Positions 35,431 through 44,219 of a stretch of 64,000 nucleotides of DNA are shown here, in pieces. The notes under the pieces were generated by a model, which did no database searches, was not told where the DNA came from, and saw nothing but the letters and a program-made list of their open reading frames with translations. Each line of letters starts with the position of its first letter. Position 1 is the first letter of the stretch. This stretch comes from Pleionea sediminis (lineage in GTDB: Bacteria; Pseudomonadota; Gammaproteobacteria; Enterobacterales; Kangiellaceae): NCBI RefSeq assembly GCF_007570825.1, contig NZ_SUNB01000001.1, positions 2,108,001 through 2,172,000 of the forward strand. The letters are read 5' to 3'. A program made the translations under genes and the position numbers.

Positions 35431-35775
35431 TTAAACTTCCAAGGTTGAGTCAGGCATCGACTTAACTTTTTTCCCTTTTCGACGCTTCATTTTTTGCGTC
35501 AAATTAAAGCATGCTTTAGTAAGGGCTAAATCGACAGCCGCAGCGAGGTTTTGTTTGCGGTTGGTAACAACGATAGTTGAAGATACAGTGCTTTCTATGA
35601 TGACTTTACAAAGCTTATCGGGACCTCCCTTTGGTCCATTTACATCCTTAACGTTAATCAGTACTTTATCAATTTTATCTTCGACTCTGGAAAACACTCG
35701 TCTAGCACGTTTTTTAATATTTTCTTTTGCCAAAGAATTCAAAGTTATATTATTTGATTGGATGCTCAAGTACAT
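35431..35775 (-). CDS. HPF/RaiA-family ribosome-associated protein
   Basis: This 114-residue protein has the beta-alpha-beta layout of the ribosome hibernation/sigma-54 modulation family: MYLSIQSNNITLNSLAKENIKKRARRVFSRVE, VLINVKDVNG, CKVIIESTVSSTIVVTNRKQNLAAAVDLALTKACFNL and a very basic C-terminus (KMKRRKGKKVK). Members bind the 30S subunit and inactivate or dimerise ribosomes in stationary phase. It is not next to rpoN, where hpf commonly sits, so it may be an additional paralogue. Confidence 0.85.
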   Translation of the reverse strand: MYLSIQSNNITLNSLAKENIKKRARRVFSRVEDKIDKVLINVKDVNGPKGGPDKLCKVIIESTVSSTIVVTNRKQNLAAAVDLALTKACFNLTQKMKRRKGKKVKSMPDSTLEV

Positions 35776-36097
35776 AATTTCTTTCCTTCTTATTAAGCTT
35801 TATTTATCTTTAGATGCCCGTTTTTTCATTTTGTTCCAAATAAATATATGGGACCGACACAGATTTATTCAAGCGATATTTGTGTTTATTATTAAGATTC
35901 GTGAACGAGTCGAAAGTAGGATGGAACGGTCGTATTATTTATTATAATTAGAGTCATGTTTACCTAGGTTGGCAATGGTTTTTAGATCGGTCAATTGTTT
36001 AAAGCTTTGAGGTGAACTGTCGATTTTGATAATTGGTCGGATGACTAAAACATATTCTTGTAGTATCTATCCAAAATGAGAATTAAATGGACAATCG
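35776..36097. other. Intergenic stretch without a recognised gene
   Basis: About 320 AT-rich bases between the hpf-like gene and tatC. I see no RNA gene, clear terminator or conserved element. It should contain the hpf promoter. Confidence 0.5.
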
Positions 36098-36862
36098 TTA
36101 AGATGACTCTGCTGACTTATCTTGTGTTTTTTGTGGCTTTATCCACAAAGCAAAAATGATGCCGAGTTCAAACAAGAGCCACATTGGTAGAGCTAGTAAT
36201 GTTTGAGAAATAACATCCGGTGGCGTTAAAAGCATTCCTATTACAAACGCACCAACGACGATGTAGGGGCGTTTTTCTTTAAGTGTTTCTACTTTTGTTG
36301 CGCCACTCCAAATGAGTAACATGACTGCGATGGGTACTTCAAAAGCTATTCCGAAAGCAAAAAAAAGTTTTATCATAATATCCAGGCTATCACTCATGTC
36401 GGGAATATAACGAATACCTTCTGGAATTACCGATGGAAAAAATTTAAACATGAGTGGAAAAACTACGTAATAACAAAAAATCATCCCCACATAAAATAAA
36501 ACGACGCTACTGGCGAGTAACGGAATCGCAAGCTTTCTTTCATTTTGATAAAGAGCGGGTGCAATAAAAGCCCAGGCCTGATGCAGTACAACAGGAACAG
36601 CCAGAAAAAAGGATAATACTAATGTCAGTTTGAACGGTGTGAAGAAGGGCGCTATAACACTCGTTGAAACCATTTCACTACCATCGGGCAAGCTAGCCAT
36701 CAATGGTTGAGAAACAAATAAATATAAATCGTTGGCAAAATAGATGAGGCCCAAAAAAATCAGGAATATTGTGGCAACAGCTTTGAGTAATCTGTTCCGC
36801 AACTCAACGAGATGTGCAAGAAGAGGCATTTCCTTGTCACTGGTATGTTGTTGTTCGCTCAT
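36098..36862 (-). CDS. tatC: Sec-independent protein translocase TatC
   Basis: This 254-residue six-helix membrane protein recognises twin-arginine signal peptides and docks TatB. The N-terminus MPLLAHLVELRNRLLKAV is the conserved cytoplasmic start of TatC, and F-P...GIAFEVPIAVML and GAFVIGMLLTPPDVISQTLLALPMWLLFELG are later family signatures. It overlaps tatB by 4 bases. Confidence 0.97.
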   Translation of the reverse strand: MSEQQHTSDKEMPLLAHLVELRNRLLKAVATIFLIFLGLIYFANDLYLFVSQPLMASLPDGSEMVSTSVIAPFFTPFKLTLVLSFFLAVPVVLHQAWAFIAPALYQNERKLAIPLLASSVVLFYVGMIFCYYVVFPLMFKFFPSVIPEGIRYIPDMSDSLDIMIKLFFAFGIAFEVPIAVMLLIWSGATKVETLKEKRPYIVVGAFVIGMLLTPPDVISQTLLALPMWLLFELGIIFALWIKPQKTQDKSAESS

Positions 36863-37374
36863 GTATTTGACTGTTTTTTCGTTGGTTCGGGATGAATCGT
36901 ATTTTCTGATGATGAGCTATTAGTTGGCTTTTCCACGGCTCTGTCATCGGATGTCTTTTTGTCGGTTGAGCTGTTAGTTGGTAATGGCTCGAATTCTACG
37001 GGATTTTCACAACCTGACATTTCTTCTATTTCTTCTTTGTCTTTATTGGCATCCGATTCGTTTTGCTCGTTCATCTCTTTATAGAACTCAGCCTTCGACT
37101 CTTCGATTTGACGTTGCGTTTCTTCTGTCAGGTCGTCGAGCGGACGAGCATTCATGAATTGGTCCATCCTTTGTTGTTGCTCTGCAAGTTGCCTTTTGAG
37201 CTCGTCAAGTTGAAGCTCTCGGTCAATTTCACTTTTCACCGAGTTAAATGTTCTGCGAGCTTTGCCGATCCAACGCCCTACCGTTCTTGCTGCAACAGGC
37301 AATCTTTCTGGGCCTAATACGATAAGCGCAATGATCGCGACGAAAGTGAGCTCTAAAAAGCCGATATCGAACAT
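36859..37374 (-). CDS. tatB: Sec-independent protein translocase TatB
   Basis: This 171-residue protein has an N-terminal membrane helix (MFDIGFLELTFVAIIALIVLGPERLPVAART) with the conserved GPERLP hinge and an amphipathic helix. An acidic, disordered C-terminal tail of about 90 residues follows (with TKKQSNT at the end). With TatC it forms the substrate receptor of the twin-arginine export pathway. It lies 9 bases after tatA and overlaps tatC. Confidence 0.97.
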   Translation of the reverse strand: MFDIGFLELTFVAIIALIVLGPERLPVAARTVGRWIGKARRTFNSVKSEIDRELQLDELKRQLAEQQQRMDQFMNARPLDDLTEETQRQIEESKAEFYKEMNEQNESDANKDKEEIEEMSGCENPVEFEPLPTNSSTDKKTSDDRAVEKPTNSSSSENTIHPEPTKKQSNT

Positions 37375-37383
37375 GAGAGTTGC

Positions 37384-37608
37384 TTATTTATTTTTCTGTT
37401 CTTCTTTAGTGACTTCACCTTCGATAATGTCACCTTCTTGTTTCTCAATTTTTTCCGAAGGCTTATCGGATTTATCGTCATCGCTCATGCCTTTTTTAAA
37501 GCCTTTTACAGCCGCACCAAGATCTCCGCCCATATTACGCAGCTTTTTAGTTCCAAATAACAAAATGACAATAAGTAAAATAATTAGAATTTGCGTCATA
37601 CTAAACAT
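37384..37608 (-). CDS. tatA: Sec-independent protein translocase TatA
   Basis: This 74-residue protein has one membrane helix ([22 protein letters not shown]), the [24 protein letters not shown] amphipathic helix and a charged tail. TatA oligomers form the export path for folded twin-arginine substrates. It is the first gene of tatABC. Confidence 0.97.
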   Translation of the reverse strand: MFSMTQILIILLIVILLFGTKKLRNMGGDLGAAVKGFKKGMSDDDKSDKPSEKIEKQEGDIIEGEVTKEEQKNK

Positions 37609-37666
37609 GTCATGTACCTCTCAATCACTCTTAAGTGATAAGTGTAATTCAAGTAAATCGGCTCTA

Positions 37667-38002
37667 TCATGCGAAGGGCATGGGGCCGCCGCCTAAAATG
37701 TGATAGTGAATGTGGAATACTTCCTGTCCACCACCTTTTTCGGTATTTAACACTGTGCGAAAGCCAGCGTCGAGCCCTAATTGCTGAGCAATTTTAGGAA
37801 TGGTTAGCTGAATGTGAGCTAACAACTCTTTATCTTCACTGGAGGCTTCTTTTAACGATCGAATATGCTTGCGCGGCACAACCAACACATGGACTGGTGC
37901 TTTAGGAGCAATGTCCTCGAAAACGTAGATATGCTCGTCTTCGTAGACTTTCTTTGAGGGTATTTCGCCATCGATAATCTTGCAAAATAAACAATCGTTC
38001 AT
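37667..38002 (-). CDS. hinT: HIT-family nucleotide phosphoramidase HinT
   Basis: This 111-residue protein has the histidine triad H97, H99, H101 in HIHYHILGG and the N-terminal NDCLFCKIIDGEIPSKKVYEDEH typical of HinT. It hydrolyses AMP-lysine and other adenosine phosphoramidates. In many related genomes hisIE occupies the position between ubiB and tatA; hinT is here instead. Confidence 0.94.
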   Translation of the reverse strand: MNDCLFCKIIDGEIPSKKVYEDEHIYVFEDIAPKAPVHVLVVPRKHIRSLKEASSEDKELLAHIQLTIPKIAQQLGLDAGFRTVLNTEKGGGQEVFHIHYHILGGGPMPFA

Positions 38003-38150
38003 GCCAAGTACCTGTTTTTCGTCGAGTTATCGGTTTATGGTAACTCACCACTTATTATCATACCAAATTTATATAATGGGCGATTGCGATTTTTGAAAAA
38101 TGATACTCAGAGTGTGATAGGTGAGATGTTTTGTAAGATTGATGACAGAT

Positions 38151-39782
38151 TTATGCATTTCTAATTGCCAGAATAAAGGCTATTCCAGCTGCTGACAGAC
38201 TTCCGTAACATTCTTGTAACATGCTATTGCTCAATAAAAAGCCAGATAACAAGGTTAAACTTGCGCCGATCGTTAGCCAGGTTGTCATCTTCCGTCGCTT
38301 ATTTTGTTCGTTATTAAGACGAGTTAATTCAGTGAGTAGCTTATCGAGTTTATGTTGGGAGTGTTCACTTTGCTCTAAAAAGGCTGAAAATTTTTCGGGC
38401 ATTTCTGGAAGCTGTTCAATCCAGGTTGGCCACTTGTTTCTCATTTTTTTGAATATTGCTTTTGGACCAAACTGTTTATTTGTCCATTCTCGCAAATAAG
38501 GTTGCGCGGTTTCCCACAAATCAAGCTCGCCATAAAGCTGGCGACCCAATCCTTCAATGTAAAGAAGCGTTTTCTGCAGAAGCACCAATTGCGGCTGAAC
38601 TTCCATTTGAAAACGACGGGCGACCTGAAACAGCTGGATCAAAAAGTGTCCAAAAGAAATTTCCGATAACGGCTTTCCAAAAATCGGCTCACAAGCGGTT
38701 CTAATTGCCGATTCAAAAGCTTCAACAGGAGTGTCGGCGGGTATCCAGCCCGATTGGATATGAAGTTCGGCAATTCGTCGATAGTCGCGATCAAAAAAAG
38801 CGAGAAAGTTGTCAGCAAGATAGCGTTTGTCTTGCTCACCTAATGTGCCCATGATGCCGCAGTCAATACCAATGTATTTAGGCTTTTGTGGATTTGAAAC
38901 ATCGACAAAGATATTGCCTGGATGCATATCGGCATGAAAAAAACTATCGCGGAAAACTTGGGTGAAAAATATTTCGACGCCTCGGTGTGCCAATTCTTGC
39001 ATGTCCGTTCCGGCAGCCTTTAAACCTTCGACATCGGCTATAGGTATTCCACTGATTTTTTCTTGCACCATTACTTTTTCGCGGGTGAAGTCCCAGTAGA
39101 CTTGCGGGACATACAACAGGTCACCTTCAATGAAGTTACGTCTTAGCTGCATTGTATTGGCGGCTTCTGTACGTAAATCGAGTTCCGCATAAATAGTTAA
39201 CTCATAGTCGCTCACTACCTGCCTGGGTTTAAAGCGTTTGCCTTCTGGAAAATGATCTTCAAACCAGCCAGCGAGTTGTTTAAGTAACGCAATATCACGG
39301 GCAATTTGTTTGCGAATACCTGGGCGAATTACTTTTACGACGACACTCTCTCCAGAGTGTAATGTTGCTTCGTGAACTTGTGCCATAGAAGCTGAGGCGA
39401 TGGGGCTGGAAGAAAAGCTCGAAAAAATGGAGTCGATTGGCTGACCCAGTTGTGACTCAATACGTTGAGCAGCGACTGATTCGTCAAAGGGCTTTACTTT
39501 GTCTTGCAATAACATTAACTCCCGGGCCAAATCATCTGGAATGAGATCGCGGCGAGTTGATAACATTTGTCCGAACTTTATAAAGATAGGTCCGAGTTCA
39601 ACTAAAGCCTCACGTAAACGTTGACCACGGGGCTTTTCTTTTTCTGTCGCTGACGTTAAGGCGAATAATTTGAGTGCTGGTGACCAGCTGCCCATTGGCG
39701 TTAAGCTTAAAAACTCATCGAGACCATGTTTAATCAATGTTCGATTAATTGAAAAAATACGTGAGAAGTTTTTAAGTGCCAT
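38151..39782 (-). CDS. ubiB: UbiB, atypical kinase/ATPase for ubiquinone synthesis
   Basis: This 543-residue protein-kinase-like fold has the UbiB KxGQ motif (IFIKFGQMLSTRRD), the alanine-rich loop (ASMAQVHEA) that replaces a kinase glycine loop, the VVKVIRP lysine, FHADMHPGNIFVD and IGIDCGIMG. Two hydrophobic helices at the C-terminus anchor it to the inner membrane. It assists the Ubi complex, probably by extracting lipid precursors with ATP hydrolysis. It follows ubiJ by 38 bases. Confidence 0.97.
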   Translation of the reverse strand: MALKNFSRIFSINRTLIKHGLDEFLSLTPMGSWSPALKLFALTSATEKEKPRGQRLREALVELGPIFIKFGQMLSTRRDLIPDDLARELMLLQDKVKPFDESVAAQRIESQLGQPIDSIFSSFSSSPIASASMAQVHEATLHSGESVVVKVIRPGIRKQIARDIALLKQLAGWFEDHFPEGKRFKPRQVVSDYELTIYAELDLRTEAANTMQLRRNFIEGDLLYVPQVYWDFTREKVMVQEKISGIPIADVEGLKAAGTDMQELAHRGVEIFFTQVFRDSFFHADMHPGNIFVDVSNPQKPKYIGIDCGIMGTLGEQDKRYLADNFLAFFDRDYRRIAELHIQSGWIPADTPVEAFESAIRTACEPIFGKPLSEISFGHFLIQLFQVARRFQMEVQPQLVLLQKTLLYIEGLGRQLYGELDLWETAQPYLREWTNKQFGPKAIFKKMRNKWPTWIEQLPEMPEKFSAFLEQSEHSQHKLDKLLTELTRLNNEQNKRRKMTTWLTIGASLTLLSGFLLSNSMLQECYGSLSAAGIAFILAIRNA

Positions 39783-39820
39783 TCGTTTTCTTTTTTAGTG
39801 TTTAATTAAGAATGAAAAAA

Positions 39821-40432
39821 TTAAAGTTTAGTGTTTAATTTTTCGATCCGACTCGCCAAGCGGTCGATATCACTTTTTAAGTCGTCAAGCTCATTATAAA
39901 ACAGTTCAACTTCGATAGGAGAAGGTGACATATTAGCTTCTTCTCTCACGTACTCACTGACATTCTGTTGTGCGGTAATAAAGAAATTTTTAAGCGTTTT
40001 GTGTGCTGAACGAACAAAGTTTCCTGCGTGATGAGCGACAATATCTCCGGTATATTTTGAAAGCTCTTCTTCCCAGTCAACATCAATGGATTGCCAAAAG
40101 GCTTGAAAAAGTTGTGCAGTACCAACTTCACCTTCAAAGTGGATGTCGCCTTTAAATAGAGCGTCGCCGCCATGTTCTTGTCGAGCCATATTAAAAAAGG
40201 CAAAACTGGTACCACTGAGAGTTACCTGACTCGGAGCTTCGACTTGCGTATCAATAGCAATTGATTCTTCATTAAAATCAAATACATAGGTTAAATTCCA
40301 GTCAGTTAACTTTATCGCAACGCGTTTTTGGATTAGCGGTTTTCGTTTCTCGGAAATTTCAGGGTCAAGAAACACCCAGTGATTGATCACTTTTTCCAGT
40401 GCTGATGCGGTGACCAAGTTAAGTGTTAACAT
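39821..40432 (-). CDS. ubiJ: UbiJ accessory factor (SCP2 domain)
   Basis: This 203-residue protein has an SCP2-like lipid-binding domain in its first half (WNLTYVFDFNEESIAIDTQVEAPSQVTLSGTSFAFFNMA) and a coiled-coil tail (YNELDDLKSDIDRLASRIEKLNTKL). UbiJ binds hydrophobic ubiquinone intermediates and holds the Ubi enzymes in a soluble complex. It abuts ubiE directly, stop to start. Confidence 0.93.
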   Translation of the reverse strand: MLTLNLVTASALEKVINHWVFLDPEISEKRKPLIQKRVAIKLTDWNLTYVFDFNEESIAIDTQVEAPSQVTLSGTSFAFFNMARQEHGGDALFKGDIHFEGEVGTAQLFQAFWQSIDVDWEEELSKYTGDIVAHHAGNFVRSAHKTLKNFFITAQQNVSEYVREEANMSPSPIEVELFYNELDDLKSDIDRLASRIEKLNTKL

Positions 40433-41179
40433 TTAGTATTTAAATCCACGGTGTAGGGCGACAATTCCACCTGTAAGATTATGATATTGGGCTTCATCAA
40501 AGCCAGCGGTTTTCATCATTTGCTTTAATGTTTCTTGATCGGGATGCATTCGGATAGACTCTGCCAGATATTGATAACTTTTAGCATCATTAACAAGCAG
40601 CTTACCCATTGTCGGTAATAATGTGAAAGAGTAAGTGTCGTATACTTTACTGAGCAACTCATTTTCTGGTTTAGAGAATTCGAGAACCAACAGTCGGCCA
40701 CCAGGTTTTAAAACGCGGTACATACTTTGGAGTGCTTTTTCTTTGTCGGTAACGTTTCGAAGACCAAAACCTATGGTGATAATATCGAAAGTATTCTCTT
40801 CAAAAGGCAGGCATTCGGCATTGACTTGAGCAAACTCAATTCGACCGCCATATCCGCTATCAATTAACTTATCTCGGCCAACGTTAAGCATCGACTCATT
40901 GATATCAGCAAGAACAACACGCCCATCAAGGCCAACTTTGTCGGCAAACTTTGCTGCCAGGTCTCCAGTGCCACCTGCAAGATCAAGAACTTGTTGGCCT
41001 GGCCTAACACCACTCATTTCGATAGTAAAACGTTTCCACAACCTGTGAATACCCATCGACATGACATCATTCATCAAGTCGTATTTGGACGCAACGGAAT
41101 GGAAGACATCCGCTACCTTTTTTTGCTTTTCTTCTCGATCAACTGTCTCATATCCGAAGTGGGTGGTTTTATCGCTCAT
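40433..41179 (-). CDS. ubiE: Ubiquinone/menaquinone methyltransferase
   Basis: This 248-residue SAM-dependent C-methyltransferase has the glycine-rich motif [17 protein letters not shown] near residue 65 and the UbiE signatures [19 protein letters not shown] and [14 protein letters not shown]. It methylates the benzoquinol ring. It heads the ubiE-ubiJ-ubiB run, which is the standard gammaproteobacterial arrangement. Confidence 0.97.
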   Translation of the reverse strand: MSDKTTHFGYETVDREEKQKKVADVFHSVASKYDLMNDVMSMGIHRLWKRFTIEMSGVRPGQQVLDLAGGTGDLAAKFADKVGLDGRVVLADINESMLNVGRDKLIDSGYGGRIEFAQVNAECLPFEENTFDIITIGFGLRNVTDKEKALQSMYRVLKPGGRLLVLEFSKPENELLSKVYDTYSFTLLPTMGKLLVNDAKSYQYLAESIRMHPDQETLKQMMKTAGFDEAQYHNLTGGIVALHRGFKY

Positions 41180-41191
41180 AGAGAATCTTCT

Positions 41192-41581
41192 TTACTCAAC
41201 TTTTTTATAAGGTGCTTTTGAGGTTTGTGGAGTTCTTGAGCCGCCTTCTGTTGCGAGACGGTTTAAATAATGCTCCCAGTTTGCCTCAAAGTTATCGCCT
41301 AAATCGCGTAATGTGTTCCAAGTATACAGCCCAGAGTCGTGACCGTCATCAAAGGTCAGTTGGATTGCATAATGCCCGACGGGGGTGATTTTTTGAATTT
41401 TGATGTGTTGCTTCTCAGTGATCAACTTCATTGGTCCTCCACCATGGCCTCTGACTTCGGCTGAAGGCGAAAAAACACGCAAGTATTCAGCGGTCATTTC
41501 ATATGTTTTATCGTCGAATACCACTTCGAGTCGTTGGCTTTTTTGGTGGAATTTTATATCGCGAGGAGGATTTGTTTTCAT
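41192..41581 (-). CDS. DUF971 (gamma-butyrobetaine hydroxylase-like N-terminal domain) protein
   Basis: This 129-residue single-domain protein opens with PRDIKFHQKSQRLEVVFDDKTYEMTAEYLRVFSPSAEVRGHG and contains VGHYAIQLTFDDGHDSGLYTW, the DUF971 signature. The domain is known from gamma-butyrobetaine hydroxylases and as stand-alone proteins next to hslVU and ubiE, with a proposed iron-sulfur role. The function here is not known. It lies 12 bases before ubiE. Confidence 0.92.
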   Translation of the reverse strand: MKTNPPRDIKFHQKSQRLEVVFDDKTYEMTAEYLRVFSPSAEVRGHGGGPMKLITEKQHIKIQKITPVGHYAIQLTFDDGHDSGLYTWNTLRDLGDNFEANWEHYLNRLATEGGSRTPQTSKAPYKKVE

Positions 41582-41642
41582 CAGAGTGTCTCGCTGGTGT
41601 TGGCGAATGAGTTGCCTAGGGTGTTGTTGATAGTTAAAGCAA

Positions 41643-41671
41643 GCCGTTCGAGAGTGAATCCCGCGAACGGC
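41643..41671 (-). terminator. Hairpin after hslU, probable terminator
   Basis: GCCGTTCG and CGAACGGC form a perfect 8-bp stem 13 bases past the hslU stop on the minus strand. The following T-rich stretch (TTGCTTTAACT) is interrupted, so termination may be partial. Confidence 0.5.
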
Positions 41672-41683
41672 GAACGCTTTATA

Positions 41684-43024
41684 CTACAGAATAAAACGAC
41701 TTAAATCTTCATCATCAACTAAGTCTGATAGTTGTTTGTCGACATAAGCAGCATCAATGGTAACGTCCGACTTCTCTTCCGAAGCGGTGTAACTGACTTC
41801 TTCTAAGAGCTTTTCCATTACCGTTTGTAGTCGGCGAGCACCAATGTTTTCAGTTCGTTCATTGACCTGCCAGGCTATCTCAGCAATGCGCTTAATGCCA
41901 GAATCGTCAAAATCGATACTTCGCTCTTCGGTTGCCATAAGTGCTTTGTATTGTCGTGTTAGAGAGGCATCTGGTTCTGTTAAGATGCGAACAAAATCTT
42001 CGACAGTCAGTGCTTTTAGCTCGACGCGAGTCGGTAGTCGGCCTTGCAATTCTGGAATAAGGTCCGATGGTTTTGCCAAATGGAATGCGCCAGATGCGAT
42101 AAATAGAATATGATCGGTTTTGATCATTCCGTACTTCGTACTTACCGTGCTGCCCTCAACGAGCGGTAGTAGATCTCGTTGTACTCCTTCGCGAGAAACA
42201 TCGCCACCAGAAGTGTTTTCGGATCCTTTTGCAACTTTGTCAATTTCATCTAGAAATACGATACCATTTTGTTCAACTGCATCGACGGCATTGTTTTTCA
42301 AATCGTCCAGGTTGATCAGACGCTCAGCTTCTTCTTCGCGAACCATTTTGAAGGCGTCTTTAACTTTCATTTTACGGCGTTTGGTTTTTCCTGGCGACAT
42401 GTTTTGAAACATGCTTTGTAACTGGTTTGTCATTTCTTCCATACCAGGAGGTGCCATGATTTCAACGCCAACTTGGGGCGCTGACACTTCAATCTCAATT
42501 TCTTTGTCGTCTAGTTCGCCTTCGCGCAGTTTTTTGCGGAATAACTGACGCGTGCCGTTGGATTCTTCTTGAGGCCGTTCATCGGTATCAAAACCCATCG
42601 AGCTGCGAGCGGGCGGCAATAATGCGTCAAGAATACGCTCTTCTGCAGCATCTTCGGCTCTGGGCTTAACACGTTCTACTTCTTGTTCACGTAACATTTT
42701 GAAAGCAGAATCGACCAAGTCGCGAATAATGGATTCAACATCGCGTCCAACGTAACCTACTTCGGTAAATTTAGTCGCTTCGACTTTGATGAAAGGAGCA
42801 TTGGCAAGTTTGGCCAATCGACGTGCGATTTCTGTTTTACCGACACCCGTTGGGCCAATCATCAAAATGTTTTTGGGAGTAATTTCGTTGCGTAATGAGT
42901 CGTCGACCTGCATGCGGCGCCAGCGGTTACGTAGCGCAATTGCGACTGCTCGCTTGGCAGAATCTTGGCCAACGATGTGTTTGTCCAACTCATGGACTAT
43001 TTCTCTTGGGGTCATCTGAGACAT
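41684..43024 (-). CDS. hslU: ATP-dependent protease ATPase subunit HslU
   Basis: This 446-residue AAA+ unfoldase feeds substrates to HslV. The Walker A is GPTGVGKT at 57-64, Walker B is [10 protein letters not shown], and the C-terminal tail [13 protein letters not shown] is the HslV-docking peptide. The inserted I domain lies between. It follows hslV by 26 bases, forming the heat-shock hslVU operon. Confidence 0.98.
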   Translation of the reverse strand: MSQMTPREIVHELDKHIVGQDSAKRAVAIALRNRWRRMQVDDSLRNEITPKNILMIGPTGVGKTEIARRLAKLANAPFIKVEATKFTEVGYVGRDVESIIRDLVDSAFKMLREQEVERVKPRAEDAAEERILDALLPPARSSMGFDTDERPQEESNGTRQLFRKKLREGELDDKEIEIEVSAPQVGVEIMAPPGMEEMTNQLQSMFQNMSPGKTKRRKMKVKDAFKMVREEEAERLINLDDLKNNAVDAVEQNGIVFLDEIDKVAKGSENTSGGDVSREGVQRDLLPLVEGSTVSTKYGMIKTDHILFIASGAFHLAKPSDLIPELQGRLPTRVELKALTVEDFVRILTEPDASLTRQYKALMATEERSIDFDDSGIKRIAEIAWQVNERTENIGARRLQTVMEKLLEEVSYTASEEKSDVTIDAAYVDKQLSDLVDDEDLSRFIL

Positions 43025-43050
43025 AATAATTCGTTAACTCTTTGGTTTAA

Positions 43051-43596
43051 TTAATCTTCTAGTACTTCGATCGTCAGGTTCTGGTTGGTATAAACGCAGA
43101 TGTCACCAGCAATTTTTAGTCCGTTTTCGACGATTTCTTTTGCCGTCATCTCGGTATTTTCAATGAGTGCCTTGGCTGCTGCCTGGGCGAAAGGCCCTCC
43201 TGATCCTATCGACAATAGCCCGCCATCGGCTTCTGGCTCAATGACATCTCCATTACCTGAAATAATGAATGAATGATCTTTATCAGCCACTATGAGCATA
43301 GCTTCCAGGCGTCGAAGCATTCGGTCGGTTCGCCAATCTTTCGCCATTTCTACTGCTGCACGAAGGAGTTTACCTTGATGCATTTCGAGCTTTGCTTCAA
43401 AGCGTTCAAACAATGTGAACGCATCGGCCGTCCCGCCAGCAAAGCCAGCGATAACTTTGTTGTGGTATAAACGTCGAACTTTTCGCGCATTGCCTTTCAT
43501 TACTGTATTGCCAAGAGAGACTTGTCCGTCTCCGCCAATAACCACTTGGCCATTACGGCGTACTGAAAGAATGGTGGTTCCTCTAAATTGTTCCAA
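43051..43596 (-). CDS. hslV: ATP-dependent protease subunit HslV
   Basis: This 181-residue proteasome-like peptidase has its N-terminal nucleophile threonine at T7 after a short MEQFRG leader, in [30 protein letters not shown]. The leader must be removed to expose the threonine. The TTG at 43596 is chosen because AGGAG stands six bases before it and because the sigma-32-like -10 covers the upstream ATG at 43638, which therefore would not be on the transcript. Coupled to hslU. Confidence 0.93.
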   Translation of the reverse strand: MEQFRGTTILSVRRNGQVVIGGDGQVSLGNTVMKGNARKVRRLYHNKVIAGFAGGTADAFTLFERFEAKLEMHQGKLLRAAVEMAKDWRTDRMLRRLEAMLIVADKDHSFIISGNGDVIEPEADGGLLSIGSGGPFAQAAAKALIENTEMTAKEIVENGLKIAGDICVYTNQNLTIEVLED

Positions 43597-43636
43597 AATG
43601 AGCTCCTGAGGATTTTTGGGCTTAACAATGGGATAC

Positions 43637-43665
43637 ATAGTGGGGGTCTGAATAATAAATTCAAG
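43637..43665 (-). promoter_or_regulatory. Sigma-32-like heat-shock promoter of hslVU
   Basis: On the minus strand, CTTGAA (43665-43660), a 14-base spacer and CCCCACTAT (43645-43637) fit the RpoH pattern CTTGAA / CCCCATNT. It ends about 40 bases before the TTG start of hslV. Confidence 0.7.
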
Positions 43666-43746
43666 GTACTTCGCGAATTCATTTTGGTGTGGAGACGGCG
43701 TTCGAGCTATAGTTGGTGAAGTCTAAAAAGAATAAAGGTTGTTTCT

Positions 43747-43983
43747 ATGCCAATTGACCAATCGATGGTAGATGAATTGAACATGCTCGTCAGGTTTAAT
43801 TTGAATACCTTACAAGAAGGTTTGAAAGTTCATTCAAATGCAGATATTCGCATCATAGAAGCAACCCTAAGGTTGTTTCAGAAAAAACTTATCACTCAAC
43901 CAGATGGCGGTTATTTAACCGATTTAGGTCGTGAGGCTGCAGAACATGCAGACGCATTGTTGAGTATCTTGTGTTCTAATTAA
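43747..43983 (+). CDS. TIGR02647-family small protein
   Basis: This 78-residue protein matches a family of small conserved gammaproteobacterial proteins: ELNMLVRFNLNTLQEGLKVHSNADIRIIEATLRLFQKKLITQPDGGYLTDLGREAAEHADALLSIL. The helical, winged-helix-like layout (LITQPDGGYLTDLGREAAEHA) suggests a small DNA-binding-type fold, but no role is established. It stands alone between hslV (divergent) and rapA. Confidence 0.9.
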   Translation: MPIDQSMVDELNMLVRFNLNTLQEGLKVHSNADIRIIEATLRLFQKKLITQPDGGYLTDLGREAAEHADALLSILCSN

Positions 43984-44219
43984 AATCGAGCTGTTTTAGG
44001 TGTTTTACACTTGGCTCAGATCGCAGTCACTCATATTTTGAGATAGCGAAATATTAAGTAAGTCGCGATTATTTTTTTGAGATGAGTAGAAGGAATTTAG
44101 AAAGTGTTGCTTTTGTGGAATTCAAGGAATAAAGATAACTCAAATTCACACTTTAAATTATCCCTCGCAGTGGTAGAATGCGCGGCCATTTCCAGTCCAA
44201 GTTATTATCCAGTTTAATT

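Noticed and set aside
35555-35947. Plus-strand open frame over the hpf-like gene
   Set aside because: It is antisense to a clear HPF/RaiA-family gene and its translation shows no family character.
44178-44219. Upstream ATG as the rapA start
   Set aside because: Residues before 44220 do not match RapA and the ATG sits in a promoter-like GGTAGAAT stretch.
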